NCBI GenBank assembly: GCA_041645005.1
Contig: JBAZQW010000035.1
Coordinates: forward strand, 1-14,009
Reading direction: 5' to 3'
Length of the DNA stretch: 14,009 nucleotides
Source of the DNA: Pelotomaculum_B sp041645005
GTDB taxonomy: Bacteria > Bacillota > Desulfotomaculia > Desulfotomaculales > Pelotomaculaceae
Shown: positions 1-6,496 of the stretch, piece by piece
Layout: each line of letters begins with the position of its first letter
How positions within the stretch are numbered: the stretch's first letter is position 1
Program-made: the position numbers and the translations under genes
Notes under the pieces: model-generated
Seen by the model: the letters and a program-made list of their open reading frames with translations, nothing else
What the model was told of the DNA's origin: nothing
The model's database searches: none

Positions 1-2369
1 TCTATTTTTTCCCCTACTTCAGCATCAGTTAATGTACGGTCTTCTGCTTGGAACTTTAAAGAAAACGCTATACTTTGCATCCCTGCAGGCACCTGTTCCC
101 CATGGTAAATGTCAAACAGGAGAATCGAACTTAGTATCTTACCTCCGGCATCTCTTATTGTATTAAATATATCGGCAGATGGAACTCCTTTCTTTACAAT
201 AATAGCGATATCTCTTTCAATGCCCGGGAACTTGGGCAGCTGGCTGTAGCCTACCGGGTTGCCTGAAACAGCTATCAGCCGGTCGAGGTCCAGCTCAAAG
301 GCCACCACCTTTTCGGGCAGGTCATAATTCTCCAGCACGTCAGGGTGCAGCTCACCAACCACGCCCAGCCTGGTCCCTCCGGCTTCTATAACCGCGGTTT
401 TACCGGGGTGATAACTAGGATCGCCGGTTTCCGGCAGGAAATTTACAGGCACGGTTCCGATGCGGCTGAAAAGGTTTTCCAGCACGCCTTTTAGATAATA
501 ATAATCATACTCCTTGGCGGCCTGGTTCCAGCTTGCCGGTGAGCGGCCCATGGCAGCGGCAGCAAGGATGCAGCGCTCCTCGGGCTGGCGGTTTTCTCCA
601 GCGGGTATAAATACCCGCCCCAGTTCAAAGATAGCCCCGTTTTGCACCCGGCGGTTGTAGTTTTTTGCCAGAATCTCCAGCAGGCACGGCAGCAGCATGG
701 TGCGCATAACCGAACGCTCTTCGCTAAGGGGATTCTGGATTTTCAACGCATTTCTCAGGCTGCTGTCCGTGGCAAGGTTCACCAGGTTATAGGCCCTGGA
801 ATTGATAAAACTGTACGTCATCACTTCATACAGCCCCGACCCGGCCAGCAGATCGCGGACCTGGTCGGTGAGAGACTGCTCTTTGGTCTTGATGCCCCTG
901 GTGGAATGGCCGTATGGAAGTGTGTCCGGGATCTGGTTGTAGCCGTGGATCCTGGCTACTTCTTCAACCAGATCCACTTCCTGGCTCACGTCCACCCGGT
1001 GCGAGGGCACGGTCACCAGCAGGTTTTCACCGGCGTCCTGCACTGTGAAACGCAGGCTGGCCAGGATCCCGGCCGCCTCGTTTTTGGGTATGTCCGCCCC
1101 CAGCACGCTGCTGGCGCGGGACGGCCTGAACTGGATGACCCTGTCCGCCAGTGGGACCGGGATATTGTCAACCATACCGGCCACGGCTTCCCCGGCGCCC
1201 ATCTCAATGATCAGCTGAGCCGCGCGGTCGGCCGCTCTGGCGCAGCCGCCGATATCGATGCCTTTCTCAAAGCGCTGGGAGGCTTCCGAGCGCAGCCCCA
1301 GGGCCTTCGATGTTTTACGGATGCTGACCGGGTGGAAAAAAGCAGACTCGAGCAGTATTGAAACAGTTTTATTTGTTACCTCTGTGGTCAGGCCGCCCAT
1401 CACACCGGCTATGGCCACAGGCCCGGAGGGGTCGGTGATACACAGCATGTCGGTGGTGAGGTCGCGCTGAGCGCCGTCCAGTGAGGTAATTTTCTCTCCC
1501 TCCCTGGCCCGGCGGACGATAATATGGCCACCGGTGAGAAGGTCGTAATCAAAAGCGTGCATGGGCTGGCCCAGTTCCAGCATAACGTAGTTGGTCACAT
1601 CGACAATACTGCTGATCGGCCTGATTCCAGCGGAGCGCAGGCGCTGCTGCATCCACAGGGGCGAATTGCCCACCCGCACGTTTTTGATCAGCCTGCCCAC
1701 GAAACGCCGGCAGAGGTCGGGGTCCTGTATATCTACCCGCACCTGACCCTCTATTGACTCGCCCAGTTCAGGGAAAGACGCGGCAGGCAGGCGGAACGGC
1801 CGGCCCAACAGGACGGTGACTTCCCGCGCCACGCCGATTATGGAAAGACAGTCACCCCGGTTCGGGGTAAGGTCGAGCTCTAAAATGGTGTCATTCAGTC
1901 CGAGCACTTCTTTGGCGTCCTTGCCCAGCTGGGTGCCGGGCGGCAGGATCATGATGCCATGAGCCTGTTCGGCCGGCATGGTTTTGGGGTCGATGCCCAG
2001 TTCCTGCCCGGAACACATCATGCCACGCGATTCCACGCCTCTGAGTTTGGCCCGCTTGATCACCAGCCCGCTGGCCAGTTTGGCTCCCTCGACGGCTACC
2101 GGGATAACGTCACCCTCTCGTACATTGGTGGCGGCGGTGATAATCTGCAGCTTTTCCGTCCCTACATTTACAGAGGTCACGGTGAGCTTATCGGCGTTGG
2201 GATGGGGGTTGATAGTTTCAATACGCCCGGTGAGCACTTTTTCCACACCCACGCCCAACTCTGTGACTCCCTCCACCGCGACACCAGCCAGTGTCAGCCG
2301 GTCGGCCAACTCCTGCGGGGATATGTCTATATCAACAAATTCCTGCAGCCATTTATAAGATACCTTCAC
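1..2369 (-). CDS. pheT: Phenylalanyl-tRNA synthetase beta subunit, 3' end cut by window
   Basis: Encodes the beta chain of the cytoplasmic alpha2-beta2 enzyme that charges tRNA-Phe. I translated the minus strand by eye and found one open frame of 789 codons with no break. It begins MKVSYKWLQEFVDIDISPQE, the usual PheT start. An EMAP/Trbp-like tRNA-binding domain follows (about residues 40-150, with NPHPNADKL and GVESRGMMCS). Next come a B3/B4 editing domain, a B5 domain (DVSQEVDLVEEVARIHGY), a catalytic-like core (MRTMLLP...LFELGRVF type) and the ferredoxin-fold anticodon-binding domain (FPGIERDIAIIV through AFSLKFQAEDRTLTDAEVGE). The family is usually about 790-810 residues, so only the last few codons lie beyond base 1. 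The start is GTG, chosen because GGGAGGG lies about 9 bases upstream. It is cotranscribed with pheS across a repeat-filled gap of 274 bases. Confidence 0.97.
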   Translation of the reverse strand, partial: MKVSYKWLQEFVDIDISPQELADRLTLAGVAVEGVTELGVGVEKVLTGRIETINPHPNADKLTVTSVNVGTEKLQIITAATNVREGDVIPVAVEGAKLASGLVIKRAKLRGVESRGMMCSGQELGIDPKTMPAEQAHGIMILPPGTQLGKDAKEVLGLNDTILELDLTPNRGDCLSIIGVAREVTVLLGRPFRLPAASFPELGESIEGQVRVDIQDPDLCRRFVGRLIKNVRVGNSPLWMQQRLRSAGIRPISSIVDVTNYVMLELGQPMHAFDYDLLTGGHIIVRRAREGEKITSLDGAQRDLTTDMLCITDPSGPVAIAGVMGGLTTEVTNKTVSILLESAFFHPVSIRKTSKALGLRSEASQRFEKGIDIGGCARAADRAAQLIIEMGAGEAVAGMVDNIPVPLADRVIQFRPSRASSVLGADIPKNEAAGILASLRFTVQDAGENLLVTVPSHRVDVSQEVDLVEEVARIHGYNQIPDTLPYGHSTRGIKTKEQSLTDQVRDLLAGSGLYEVMTYSFINSRAYNLVNLATDSSLRNALKIQNPLSEERSVMRTMLLPCLLEILAKNYNRRVQNGAIFELGRVFIPAGENRQPEERCILAAAAMGRSPASWNQAAKEYDYYYLKGVLENLFSRIGTVPVNFLPETGDPSYHPGKTAVIEAGGTRLGVVGELHPDVLENYDLPEKVVAFELDLDRLIAVSGNPVGYSQLPKFPGIERDIAIIVKKGVPSADIFNTIRDAGGKILSSILLFDIYHGEQVPAGMQSIAFSLKFQAEDRTLTDAEVGEKI

Positions 2370-2397
2370 GTTATGGAACCCTCCCGACTAATAAAAT

Positions 2398-2646
2398 ACA
2401 AATTGACAGGATTAACAGGATTTTTGGGGATTTACAGGATTTATTTTTATTTAAAAAGATTATGCAAATATTGCTTTCTCCCCAAATCAGGTCTTTTGAA
2501 TCCACTTTTTTAATAATTTATATAACATTTATCCCTTTAGTACTTAAAATCTATAAATCCTAATCCTGTTAATCCTTTTAATCCTATAAATCCTGTCTAA
2601 TTGTTTTAAAATCCGTTTTAATCCTGCAAACCTGTCTAATTGTTTA
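2398..2646. repeat. AATCCTGNN / GACAGGATT 9-bp repeat cluster, inverted arms
   Basis: The pheS-pheT gap is AT-rich and bounded by inverted arms. The left arm has GACAGGATT at 2405-2413, AACAGGATT at 2414-2422 and TACAGGATT at 2433-2441. The right arm has four consecutive 9-mers at 2562-2597: AATCCTGTT, AATCCTTTT, AATCCTATA, AATCCTGTC. The flanks are also inverted (CAAATTGACAGGATT against AATCCTGTCTAATTG). A direct repeat, CCTGTCTAATTGTTT, occurs near 2592 and 2631; the second copy touches the pheS stop codon. The transcript could fold into one long imperfect hairpin with an interior of about 120 bases. No ORF here looks real. The class (REP-like or MITE-like) is an inference. Confidence 0.8.
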
Positions 2647-3666
2647 AAACTGCTGCAAAAAGCGCAGGTCGTTTTCAAACAAAAGGCGCATGTCGTCAAT
2701 GCCGTATTTCAGCATGGCTATCCGCTCCACTCCCATGCCGAAGGCAAAGCCGGTGACCTCCTCGGAGTTGTACCCTGAAACTTCCAGCACCCGGGGATGG
2801 ACCATGCCGGAGCCGAGAATCTCCAGCCAGCCGGTGTGAGAGCATACCCGGCATCCCTTACCTCCGCACATCACGCAGGAAATGTCCACCTCCGCGCTGG
2901 GCTCGGTGAAAGGAAAGTAACTCGGGCGGAAGCGGGTCTTTGTGCTTGGCCCGAACATTTCCCTGGTAAACAACCCCAGTGTACCCTTCAAGTCACTGAA
3001 GGTGATCCGCCTGTCAACTGCCAGCCCCTCCACCTGGTTGAACATCGGAGAATGGGTGGCGTCATCGTCGCGCCGGTAGACCTTGCCGGGCACTATTATT
3101 TTCACCGGCAGCTCCGGCGCTGTTTTTTCCATGGTCCTGACCTGTACCGGCGAGGTTTGCGTTCTGAGTAAAATCTCACCGCTGATAAAAAAGGTGTCCT
3201 GCATATCCCGCGCCGGGTGATCTTTGGGCAGGTTTAAAGCCTCAAAGTTATAATAGTCTGTTTCAATTTCCGGCCCGTCGACAATGCTGTAGCCCAGGCC
3301 CAGAAAGATATTCTGAATTTCTTCCAGCACCAGGGTCAGCGGGTGTTTGCCGCCCCGCAGCACCGGTGTGCCGGGCAGGGTGATGTCAATACCTTCCTCT
3401 TTCAGCTTTTGCTGTTTCACCTGTTCTTTCAACGCTGTGGTTCTAAGCGCTAGTTCCTCTTCAATGGCGGCCCTGACCTCATTGGCGGCCTGGCCGATGA
3501 GGGGTCTTTCCTCCGCGCTAAGAATGCCCATGCCTCGCAAGATCTGGGTTAGTTCCCCTTTCTTGCCCAAAAACCTTACCCTGATCCCGTTTAACTCATC
3601 CAGGCCATCAGCCCGGGCCAGCGCCTGGCGCGCTTCTTCTCCAAGTTCTTTTAACTTTGCTCTCAT
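2644..3666 (-). CDS. pheS: Phenylalanyl-tRNA synthetase alpha subunit
   Basis: Catalytic class II subunit that makes Phe-AMP and transfers Phe to tRNA-Phe. It has 340 residues, the normal length. The N-terminal coiled coil covers about residues 1-90. Motif 1 is at HPLTLVLEEIQNIF (108-121). Motif 2 is at VYRRDDDATHSPMFNQVEGL (196-215). The substrate-pocket signature FPFTEPSAEVD is at 251-261 and motif 3 is GFAFGMGVERIAMLKYG (306-322). Cysteines at 264, 267, 272 and 275 (C-x2-C-x4-C-x2-C) form a possible metal knuckle, which I recall from other Firmicute PheS proteins. The open frame extends 13 codons upstream, but MRAKLKELG at 3666 is the likely start because GGGAGG lies 8-9 bases before it and the extension does not resemble PheS. 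It is first in the pheST operon and controlled by the T-box leader upstream. Confidence 0.97.
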   Translation of the reverse strand: MRAKLKELGEEARQALARADGLDELNGIRVRFLGKKGELTQILRGMGILSAEERPLIGQAANEVRAAIEEELALRTTALKEQVKQQKLKEEGIDITLPGTPVLRGGKHPLTLVLEEIQNIFLGLGYSIVDGPEIETDYYNFEALNLPKDHPARDMQDTFFISGEILLRTQTSPVQVRTMEKTAPELPVKIIVPGKVYRRDDDATHSPMFNQVEGLAVDRRITFSDLKGTLGLFTREMFGPSTKTRFRPSYFPFTEPSAEVDISCVMCGGKGCRVCSHTGWLEILGSGMVHPRVLEVSGYNSEEVTGFAFGMGVERIAMLKYGIDDMRLLFENDLRFLQQF

Positions 3667-3706
3667 CAAAAAACCTCCCGGCCAGATTTTTATATGTAGC
3701 GGCAAT

Positions 3707-3731
3707 AAAAAAACGCCCCCCTACAGGGACG
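3707..3731 (-). terminator. T-box attenuator terminator before pheS
   Basis: On the minus strand CGTCCCU and GGGGGGCG form a stem at 3731-3714, followed by seven U at 3713-3707. It ends about 40 bases upstream of the pheS ATG. The CGTCCCT strand is shared with the antiterminator, giving the usual mutually exclusive switch. Confidence 0.85.
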
Positions 3732-3990
3732 GATTGTTTCTTCCGCGGTACCACCCTCTAGTTTACACTTTTTTAAGCATAAACCATACTTGCTGCTGGG
3801 TCCATTATTAATAAGACACTGGCTCCCTGATAACGGTGGAAGATCCGGCGACACCTACTGGTTATACGTTCAGCTGCAGTTCCGGGGTGAACTTCGAGGA
3901 CCTGGTTCCTGGAGGGCTTCCAGTCTGTGACCCTCCTTCCCTGTGCAACGCCGGCCGTCTACTCTTCCCCATCATCACCGTTAATATATT
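3707..3990 (-). promoter_or_regulatory. T-box riboswitch controlling pheST (Phe)
   Basis: Read on the minus strand, the T-box core AGGGTGGTACCGCGG lies at 3757-3743, followed by CGTCCCT, which can pair with AGGG to form the antiterminator or join the terminator instead. Stem I is closed by AACGGTG (3983-3977) pairing with CACCGTT (3838-3832). It contains a GGGGAAGAGTAGAC segment typical of the K-turn/AGUA side, and a CCGGCG/CGCCGG helix. The putative specifier UUC (3841-3839) encodes Phe and lies at the 3' side of Stem I. The base after UGG is U, which pairs with discriminator A, as expected for tRNA-Phe. Uncharged tRNA-Phe should therefore promote read-through. Class and effector are well supported; the exact specifier position is inferred. 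Confidence 0.92.
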
Positions 3991-4088
3991 TATTCGGGTA
4001 TATGCAAGTTGCCGATAATTTTAGTGTAAGGCTAACCTCCTGTATAGTATGTATGCCTTGACGGATCCCGTCGCCTCAAACAGCCTCC

Positions 4089-4122
4089 AAAAAAATTCGG
4101 CGGTTAATAGCATATAACCACG
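4089..4122 (-). terminator. Weak terminator-like hairpin in the 5' part of the pheST leader
   Basis: On the minus strand GUGGUUA (4121-4115) pairs with UAACCGC (4106-4100), including one G-U pair, around an 8-base loop. Four bases later comes a run of seven U (4095-4089). It lies about 60 bases after the predicted start site and more than 100 bases before Stem I of the T-box. The stem is only 7 bp and the U run is offset, so it may not terminate. Confidence 0.35.
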
Positions 4123-4151
4123 GCCTTTCCTCAGTTTTTTGGGGACCTTTT

Positions 4152-4187
4152 CGGATTGATTATATCACAATGAAAATTTGATGACAA
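4152..4187 (-). promoter_or_regulatory. Sigma-A promoter for the pheST T-box leader
   Basis: On the minus strand TTGTCA (4187-4182) and TATAAT (4164-4159) are separated by exactly 17 bases. The transcript would start near 4152, giving a leader of about 485 bases before pheS. The T-box itself begins about 165 bases into this leader. Confidence 0.8.
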
Positions 4188-4190
4188 GGA

Positions 4191-4222
4191 AGTAGAGCAG
4201 AAAAATAGGATGCGATCCTTTG
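4191..4222 (-). terminator. Candidate weak terminator downstream of the methyltransferase gene
   Basis: On the minus strand AGGAT-CGC-ATCCT folds into a 5-bp hairpin followed by ATTTTT. It lies between the stop of the rRNA methyltransferase gene and the pheST promoter. The stem is short, so termination would be partial. A nearby GCCGCGGC palindrome (4231-4238) may contribute. Confidence 0.35.
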
Positions 4223-4248
4223 TTACAAAAGCCGCGGCAGGGTTTTTT

Positions 4249-5046
4249 CTAAAAATTTCCTCTCTGTCTTAACGCTTCATAAAGCAAGATCGAGACTGCG
4301 ACAGCCGCGTTCAGAGATTCGGCCCGGCCTGGCATGGGTATGCGCGCCTTCTCGTCAACCCTGTCCAGCAGGGCGGCGCCAACTCCCCCGCTCTCGCTGC
4401 CCACTATTAACGCGCACGGCCGGGTCAGGTCAACACCTGCTAAAACCTTTTCCCCGCGCGGGTCACCGGCTATAGTTACTATGGCGTGCCGGACCAGGTA
4501 AGTGAGAACTTCCGCGGCGGCCAGGCCCTGGATTACCGGCACGTGAAATATGGAACCCATGGTGGCCCGGCAGGCTTTGGGGTTATAAATATCTGCCGTG
4601 CCTTTTAAAAGGATCACTCCCCCGGCCCGGGCCGCGTCAGTCGAGCGCACAATCGTGCCGAGGTTGCCGGGGTCCTGCACTCCGTCCACCACTACCAGCA
4701 GGGCAGGCGCCGGCGCGAGCGGCAAATCCTCCAGGGCGGCCGTTCCCTGTCTTACCACAGCCAGTACTCCCTGGGGCGTTTCGGTACCGGCCAGTTCATC
4801 GAACAGGGTCTCGTCAATCTCTATCACATCTATATTCATAGAGTCCGCCTTTTTGAGCAGCTCTTCACCGCGCGGGTTTTCCATGACTCTGCCGCAGTAA
4901 ACCAGTGCTTCCACCGGCCAAGCGGAGGCCAGGGCCTCTTCCACGAAACGGACGCCCTCGGCCACAAATCTCTTTTCCCGGTCTCTGAAGCGGCGGATGC
5001 TCAGCCGCCGTATGTATTTTATGCGCGGGTTATACCTGCTCAGCAA
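4249..5046 (-). CDS. SpoU/TrmH-family RNA 2'-O-ribose methyltransferase (YsgA/RlmB-like)
   Basis: Predicted SAM-dependent enzyme that methylates a ribose 2'-OH in tRNA or rRNA. It has 265 residues. The N-terminal substrate-binding domain (about 1-110) is of the L7Ae/L30e-like type, with FVAEGVRFVEEAL and ETPQGVLAVVR. The C-terminal SPOUT knot domain carries motif 1 DPGNLGTIVRSTDAA (N128, G130, R134), motif 2 VGSESGGV (215-222, E218) and motif 3 IPMPGRAESLNAAVAVSILLYE (positions 236-257, split here: IPMPGRAES then LNAAVAVSILLYE). Motif 2 reads SESGG where SEGxG or NEGxG is commoner. The start is TTG at 5046, with GGGGGG about 8 bases upstream. It sits between rplT and pheS, the same neighbourhood as ysgA next to pheST in Bacillus. 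The target nucleotide cannot be told from sequence. Confidence 0.88.
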   Translation of the reverse strand: MLSRYNPRIKYIRRLSIRRFRDREKRFVAEGVRFVEEALASAWPVEALVYCGRVMENPRGEELLKKADSMNIDVIEIDETLFDELAGTETPQGVLAVVRQGTAALEDLPLAPAPALLVVVDGVQDPGNLGTIVRSTDAARAGGVILLKGTADIYNPKACRATMGSIFHVPVIQGLAAAEVLTYLVRHAIVTIAGDPRGEKVLAGVDLTRPCALIVGSESGGVGAALLDRVDEKARIPMPGRAESLNAAVAVSILLYEALRQRGNF

Positions 5047-5078
5047 AGTCTTTACCCCCCTGAATGGGTCAGCCTATA

Positions 5079-5142
5079 TGGGGTCAGGCCCCTAACTTAT
5101 TAACTTATCTAGATAAGTTAATAAGTTAGGGGCCTGACCCCA
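5079..5142. repeat. Perfect 64-bp palindrome, REP-like
   Basis: A perfect inverted repeat with no loop, centred at 5110/5111. Each arm reads outward-in as GGGGTCAGGCCCCTAACTTA, then TTAACTTATCT. The outer part GGGGTCAGGCCCC is itself partly palindromic, and GGGTCAG recurs just outside at 5066-5072. It fills the gap between the rplT stop and the methyltransferase start. In RNA it would form a very stable hairpin on either strand, but no U run follows. It resembles the REP elements moved by RAYT transposases, which is an inference because no transposase is in the window. Confidence 0.9.
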
Positions 5143-5157
5143 ATCCTGCAATCCTGC
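5142..5157. repeat. Two tandem AATCCTGC octamers at the rplT stop
   Basis: AATCCTGC occurs twice head to tail (5142-5149 and 5150-5157). It overlaps the outer base of the 64-bp palindrome and the rplT stop codon. The core matches the AATCCTG family in the pheS-pheT gap. Confidence 0.7.
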
Positions 5158-5510
5158 TAAAGCTTCTTTTTGGCCACTTCGACAAGGGTACCAAAAGCCT
5201 GGATATCGTTCACGGCTATGTCGGCCAGCAGCTTGCGGTTAATGTCCACACCAGCCAGCTTGAGGCCGTTCATCAGCCGGCTGTATGAAATGCCGTTCAT
5301 TCTGGCAGCCGCGTTGATCCTGGTTATCCATAACCTTCTAAAGTCACGCTTTCTGTTCTTGCGGTCGCGGTAAGCGTAAACCAGGGACTTCATCACCTGC
5401 TGGTTGGCCACCCGGAATAATTTACTCTTGGAACCTCTATATCCTTTTGCCAGTTTTAGTATTTTCCTGTGCCTGTTTCTGGAAACAACACTGCTTTTCG
5501 CCCGTGGCAT
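5157..5510 (-). CDS. rplT: 50S ribosomal protein L20
   Basis: Early-assembly 23S rRNA-binding protein of the large subunit, and in Firmicutes the autogenous repressor of the infC-rpmI-rplT operon. It has 117 residues, the usual length. The start MPRAKSSVVSRNRHRKILKL, the basic stretch KGYRGSKSKLFRVANQQV, and RDFRRLWITRINAA and NGLKLAGVDINRK are all classic L20. ATG start with a near-perfect AAAGGAGG 7-8 bases upstream. It follows rpmI by 31 bases and is followed by a repeat-filled gap. The C-terminal half, which binds the leader RNA in other species, is complete. Confidence 0.98.
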   Translation of the reverse strand: MPRAKSSVVSRNRHRKILKLAKGYRGSKSKLFRVANQQVMKSLVYAYRDRKNRKRDFRRLWITRINAAARMNGISYSRLMNGLKLAGVDINRKLLADIAVNDIQAFGTLVEVAKKKL

Positions 5511-5541
5511 GGTTTATTCCTCCTTTATGTAACGGGATGTT

Positions 5542-5733
5542 TTATGGTAGCAGCCTCTTCAGGCGATTAGCATCAGCGGCGCTAACGACAGTAGCTTTGC
5601 GAAGACCACGCTTCCTCTTGGCGCTCTTTTTACCAAGAATGTGACTGGCAAAAGCGTGTGACATTTTTAATTTGCCGCTGGCCGTTTTTTTGAAGCGCTT
5701 AGCAGCCCCGCGGTGTGTCTTTATCTTTGGCAA
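5542..5733 (-). CDS. rpmI: 50S ribosomal protein L35
   Basis: Small basic large-subunit protein of 63 residues, close to the usual 64-66. It has the standard start MPKIKTHRGAAKRFKKTASG, followed by SHILGKKSAKRKRGLRKATV. The start codon is TTG at 5733, preceded by AAGGAG about 10 bases upstream. A nearer ATG (minus strand, just after the AAGGAG) is out of frame and does not give L35. Middle gene of infC-rpmI-rplT, 17 bases after the infC stop. Confidence 0.97.
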   Translation of the reverse strand: MPKIKTHRGAAKRFKKTASGKLKMSHAFASHILGKKSAKRKRGLRKATVVSAADANRLKRLLP

Positions 5734-5750
5734 CTAAATGCATCTCCTTC

Positions 5751-6266
5751 CTAGGTGTCCTGCTTCGGTGTCAGAATCATAATCATGTTTTTTCCTTCTA
5801 ACTTGGGCTGCCTTTCCACCAGAGCGAATTCACCCACACACTCCGCGAGCCGTTTAAGCAGTTTCTGGCCCAGCTGGGTGTGCACGATTTCCCTCCCGCG
5901 AAAAATAATGGTCGCCTTTACTTTATCGCCATCCTTTAGAAACCTGGCGGCGTTTTTAGACTTTACATCAAAATCGTGGTCCTCAATGTTTGGCCGGAGC
6001 TTGACTTCCTTTACGCTGATAATTTTTTGTTTCTTTTTGGCCTCCTTTTCACGCTTGCTCTGCTCGTACTTGTATTTGCCAAAATCCATGATTTTGCAAA
6101 CAGGAGGCTTGGCGGCCGGCGATATTTCCACCAGGTCTAGCTGTTTTTCCTCCGCAAGGCGCAGAGCATCCCTGGAAGAGAAGATGCCGAGCTGGGAACC
6201 GTCTCCATCAATTACCCTCACTTCTCTGGCTCTAATCTCCTCATTGATGCGAAAATCTTTCGTAAT
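5751..6266 (-). CDS. infC: Translation initiation factor IF-3 (AUU start)
   Basis: Binds the 30S subunit, prevents premature 50S joining and checks initiator tRNA and start codon. It has 171 residues from the start chosen here. The N-domain begins TKDFRINEEIRAREVRVID, then SRDALRLAEEKQLDLVEISP. The linker is basic (YEQSKREKEAKKKQK, about 67-81). The C-domain has KEVKLRPNIEDHDFDVKSKN and ends ERQPKLEGKNMIMILTPKQ. The frame stays open to an ATG at 6359, but that ATG has no ribosome binding site and lies upstream of the leader terminator. GGGAGGTGG lies 8 bases before an ATT codon at 6266, exactly where family proteins begin. An AUU start is known for infC and lets IF-3 repress its own synthesis. 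Confidence 0.95.
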   Translation of the reverse strand: MTKDFRINEEIRAREVRVIDGDGSQLGIFSSRDALRLAEEKQLDLVEISPAAKPPVCKIMDFGKYKYEQSKREKEAKKKQKIISVKEVKLRPNIEDHDFDVKSKNAARFLKDGDKVKATIIFRGREIVHTQLGQKLLKRLAECVGEFALVERQPKLEGKNMIMILTPKQDT

Positions 6267-6436
6267 AGCGGGTCCACCTCCCTGATATAATAAAAAAAAT
6301 AAGCGGGCAATCCACCCGCTTAAAAAAGTCAATACTTCAACTTTATTTAAAGAAACCATGACGGACAGCGGCTTTTAAAAGCGCGTCGTCAGGTGAGAAG
6401 CGGATGGCTTCTACTTGACAGTATTTGTTATTTGCC
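6267..6436 (-). promoter_or_regulatory. L20-type autoregulatory leader of infC-rpmI-rplT
   Basis: A transcribed leader of about 170 bases between the promoter and infC. On the minus strand it contains a GAAGCCATCCGCTTC hairpin (6411-6397) followed by TCACCTGACG, which resembles the conserved core of the Firmicute L20 leader. It ends in an intrinsic terminator immediately before the infC ribosome binding site. In Bacillus, excess L20 binds such a leader and causes premature termination. The operon contains rplT, so the logic fits. Assignment rests on motif recognition and context; a covariance-model search would settle it. Confidence 0.75.
6291..6321 (-). terminator. Attenuator terminator in the infC leader
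   Basis: On the minus strand AAGCGGG (6321-6315) and CCCGCTT (6307-6301) form a perfect 7-bp stem with a 7-base loop, followed by A and eight U (6299-6292). It ends about 25 bases before the infC AUU. It would stop both the infC promoter transcript and any read-through from thrS. Confidence 0.9.
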
Positions 6437-6471
6437 ACAAGAATCTTAGCACAGAAACACAGCTAAGTCAA
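6436..6471 (-). promoter_or_regulatory. Sigma-A promoter for infC-rpmI-rplT
   Basis: On the minus strand TTGACT (6471-6466) and TAAGAT (6448-6443) are 17 bases apart. It begins 25 bases after the thrS stop. No convincing terminator lies between thrS and this promoter, so some infC mRNA may also come from thrS read-through. Confidence 0.78.
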
Positions 6472-6496
6472 GAAAATCTGCAAATCAAACATCTTA

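Noticed and set aside
642..2513. Several plus-strand open frames opposite pheT
   Set aside because: They are shadows of the continuous pheT frame, which has clear domain signatures.
2405..2600. CRISPR array or minisatellite coding region
   Set aside because: The unit is only 9 bp, degenerate, with opposing arms; the open frames across it are low-complexity and overlap pheT or lack ribosome sites.
3667..3705. Upstream ATG start for pheS adding 13 residues
   Set aside because: The GGGAGG ribosome site lies between this ATG and the one at 3666, and the extension overlaps the T-box terminator.
3836..4018. 60-codon plus-strand open frame
   Set aside because: It lies antisense to the pheST T-box, has no ribosome site and no protein-like composition; the RNA structure explains the sequence.
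5079..5142. Rho-independent terminator for infC-rpmI-rplT
   Set aside because: The hairpin is very strong, but no U run follows on either strand, so I call it a palindromic repeat and not a standard terminator.
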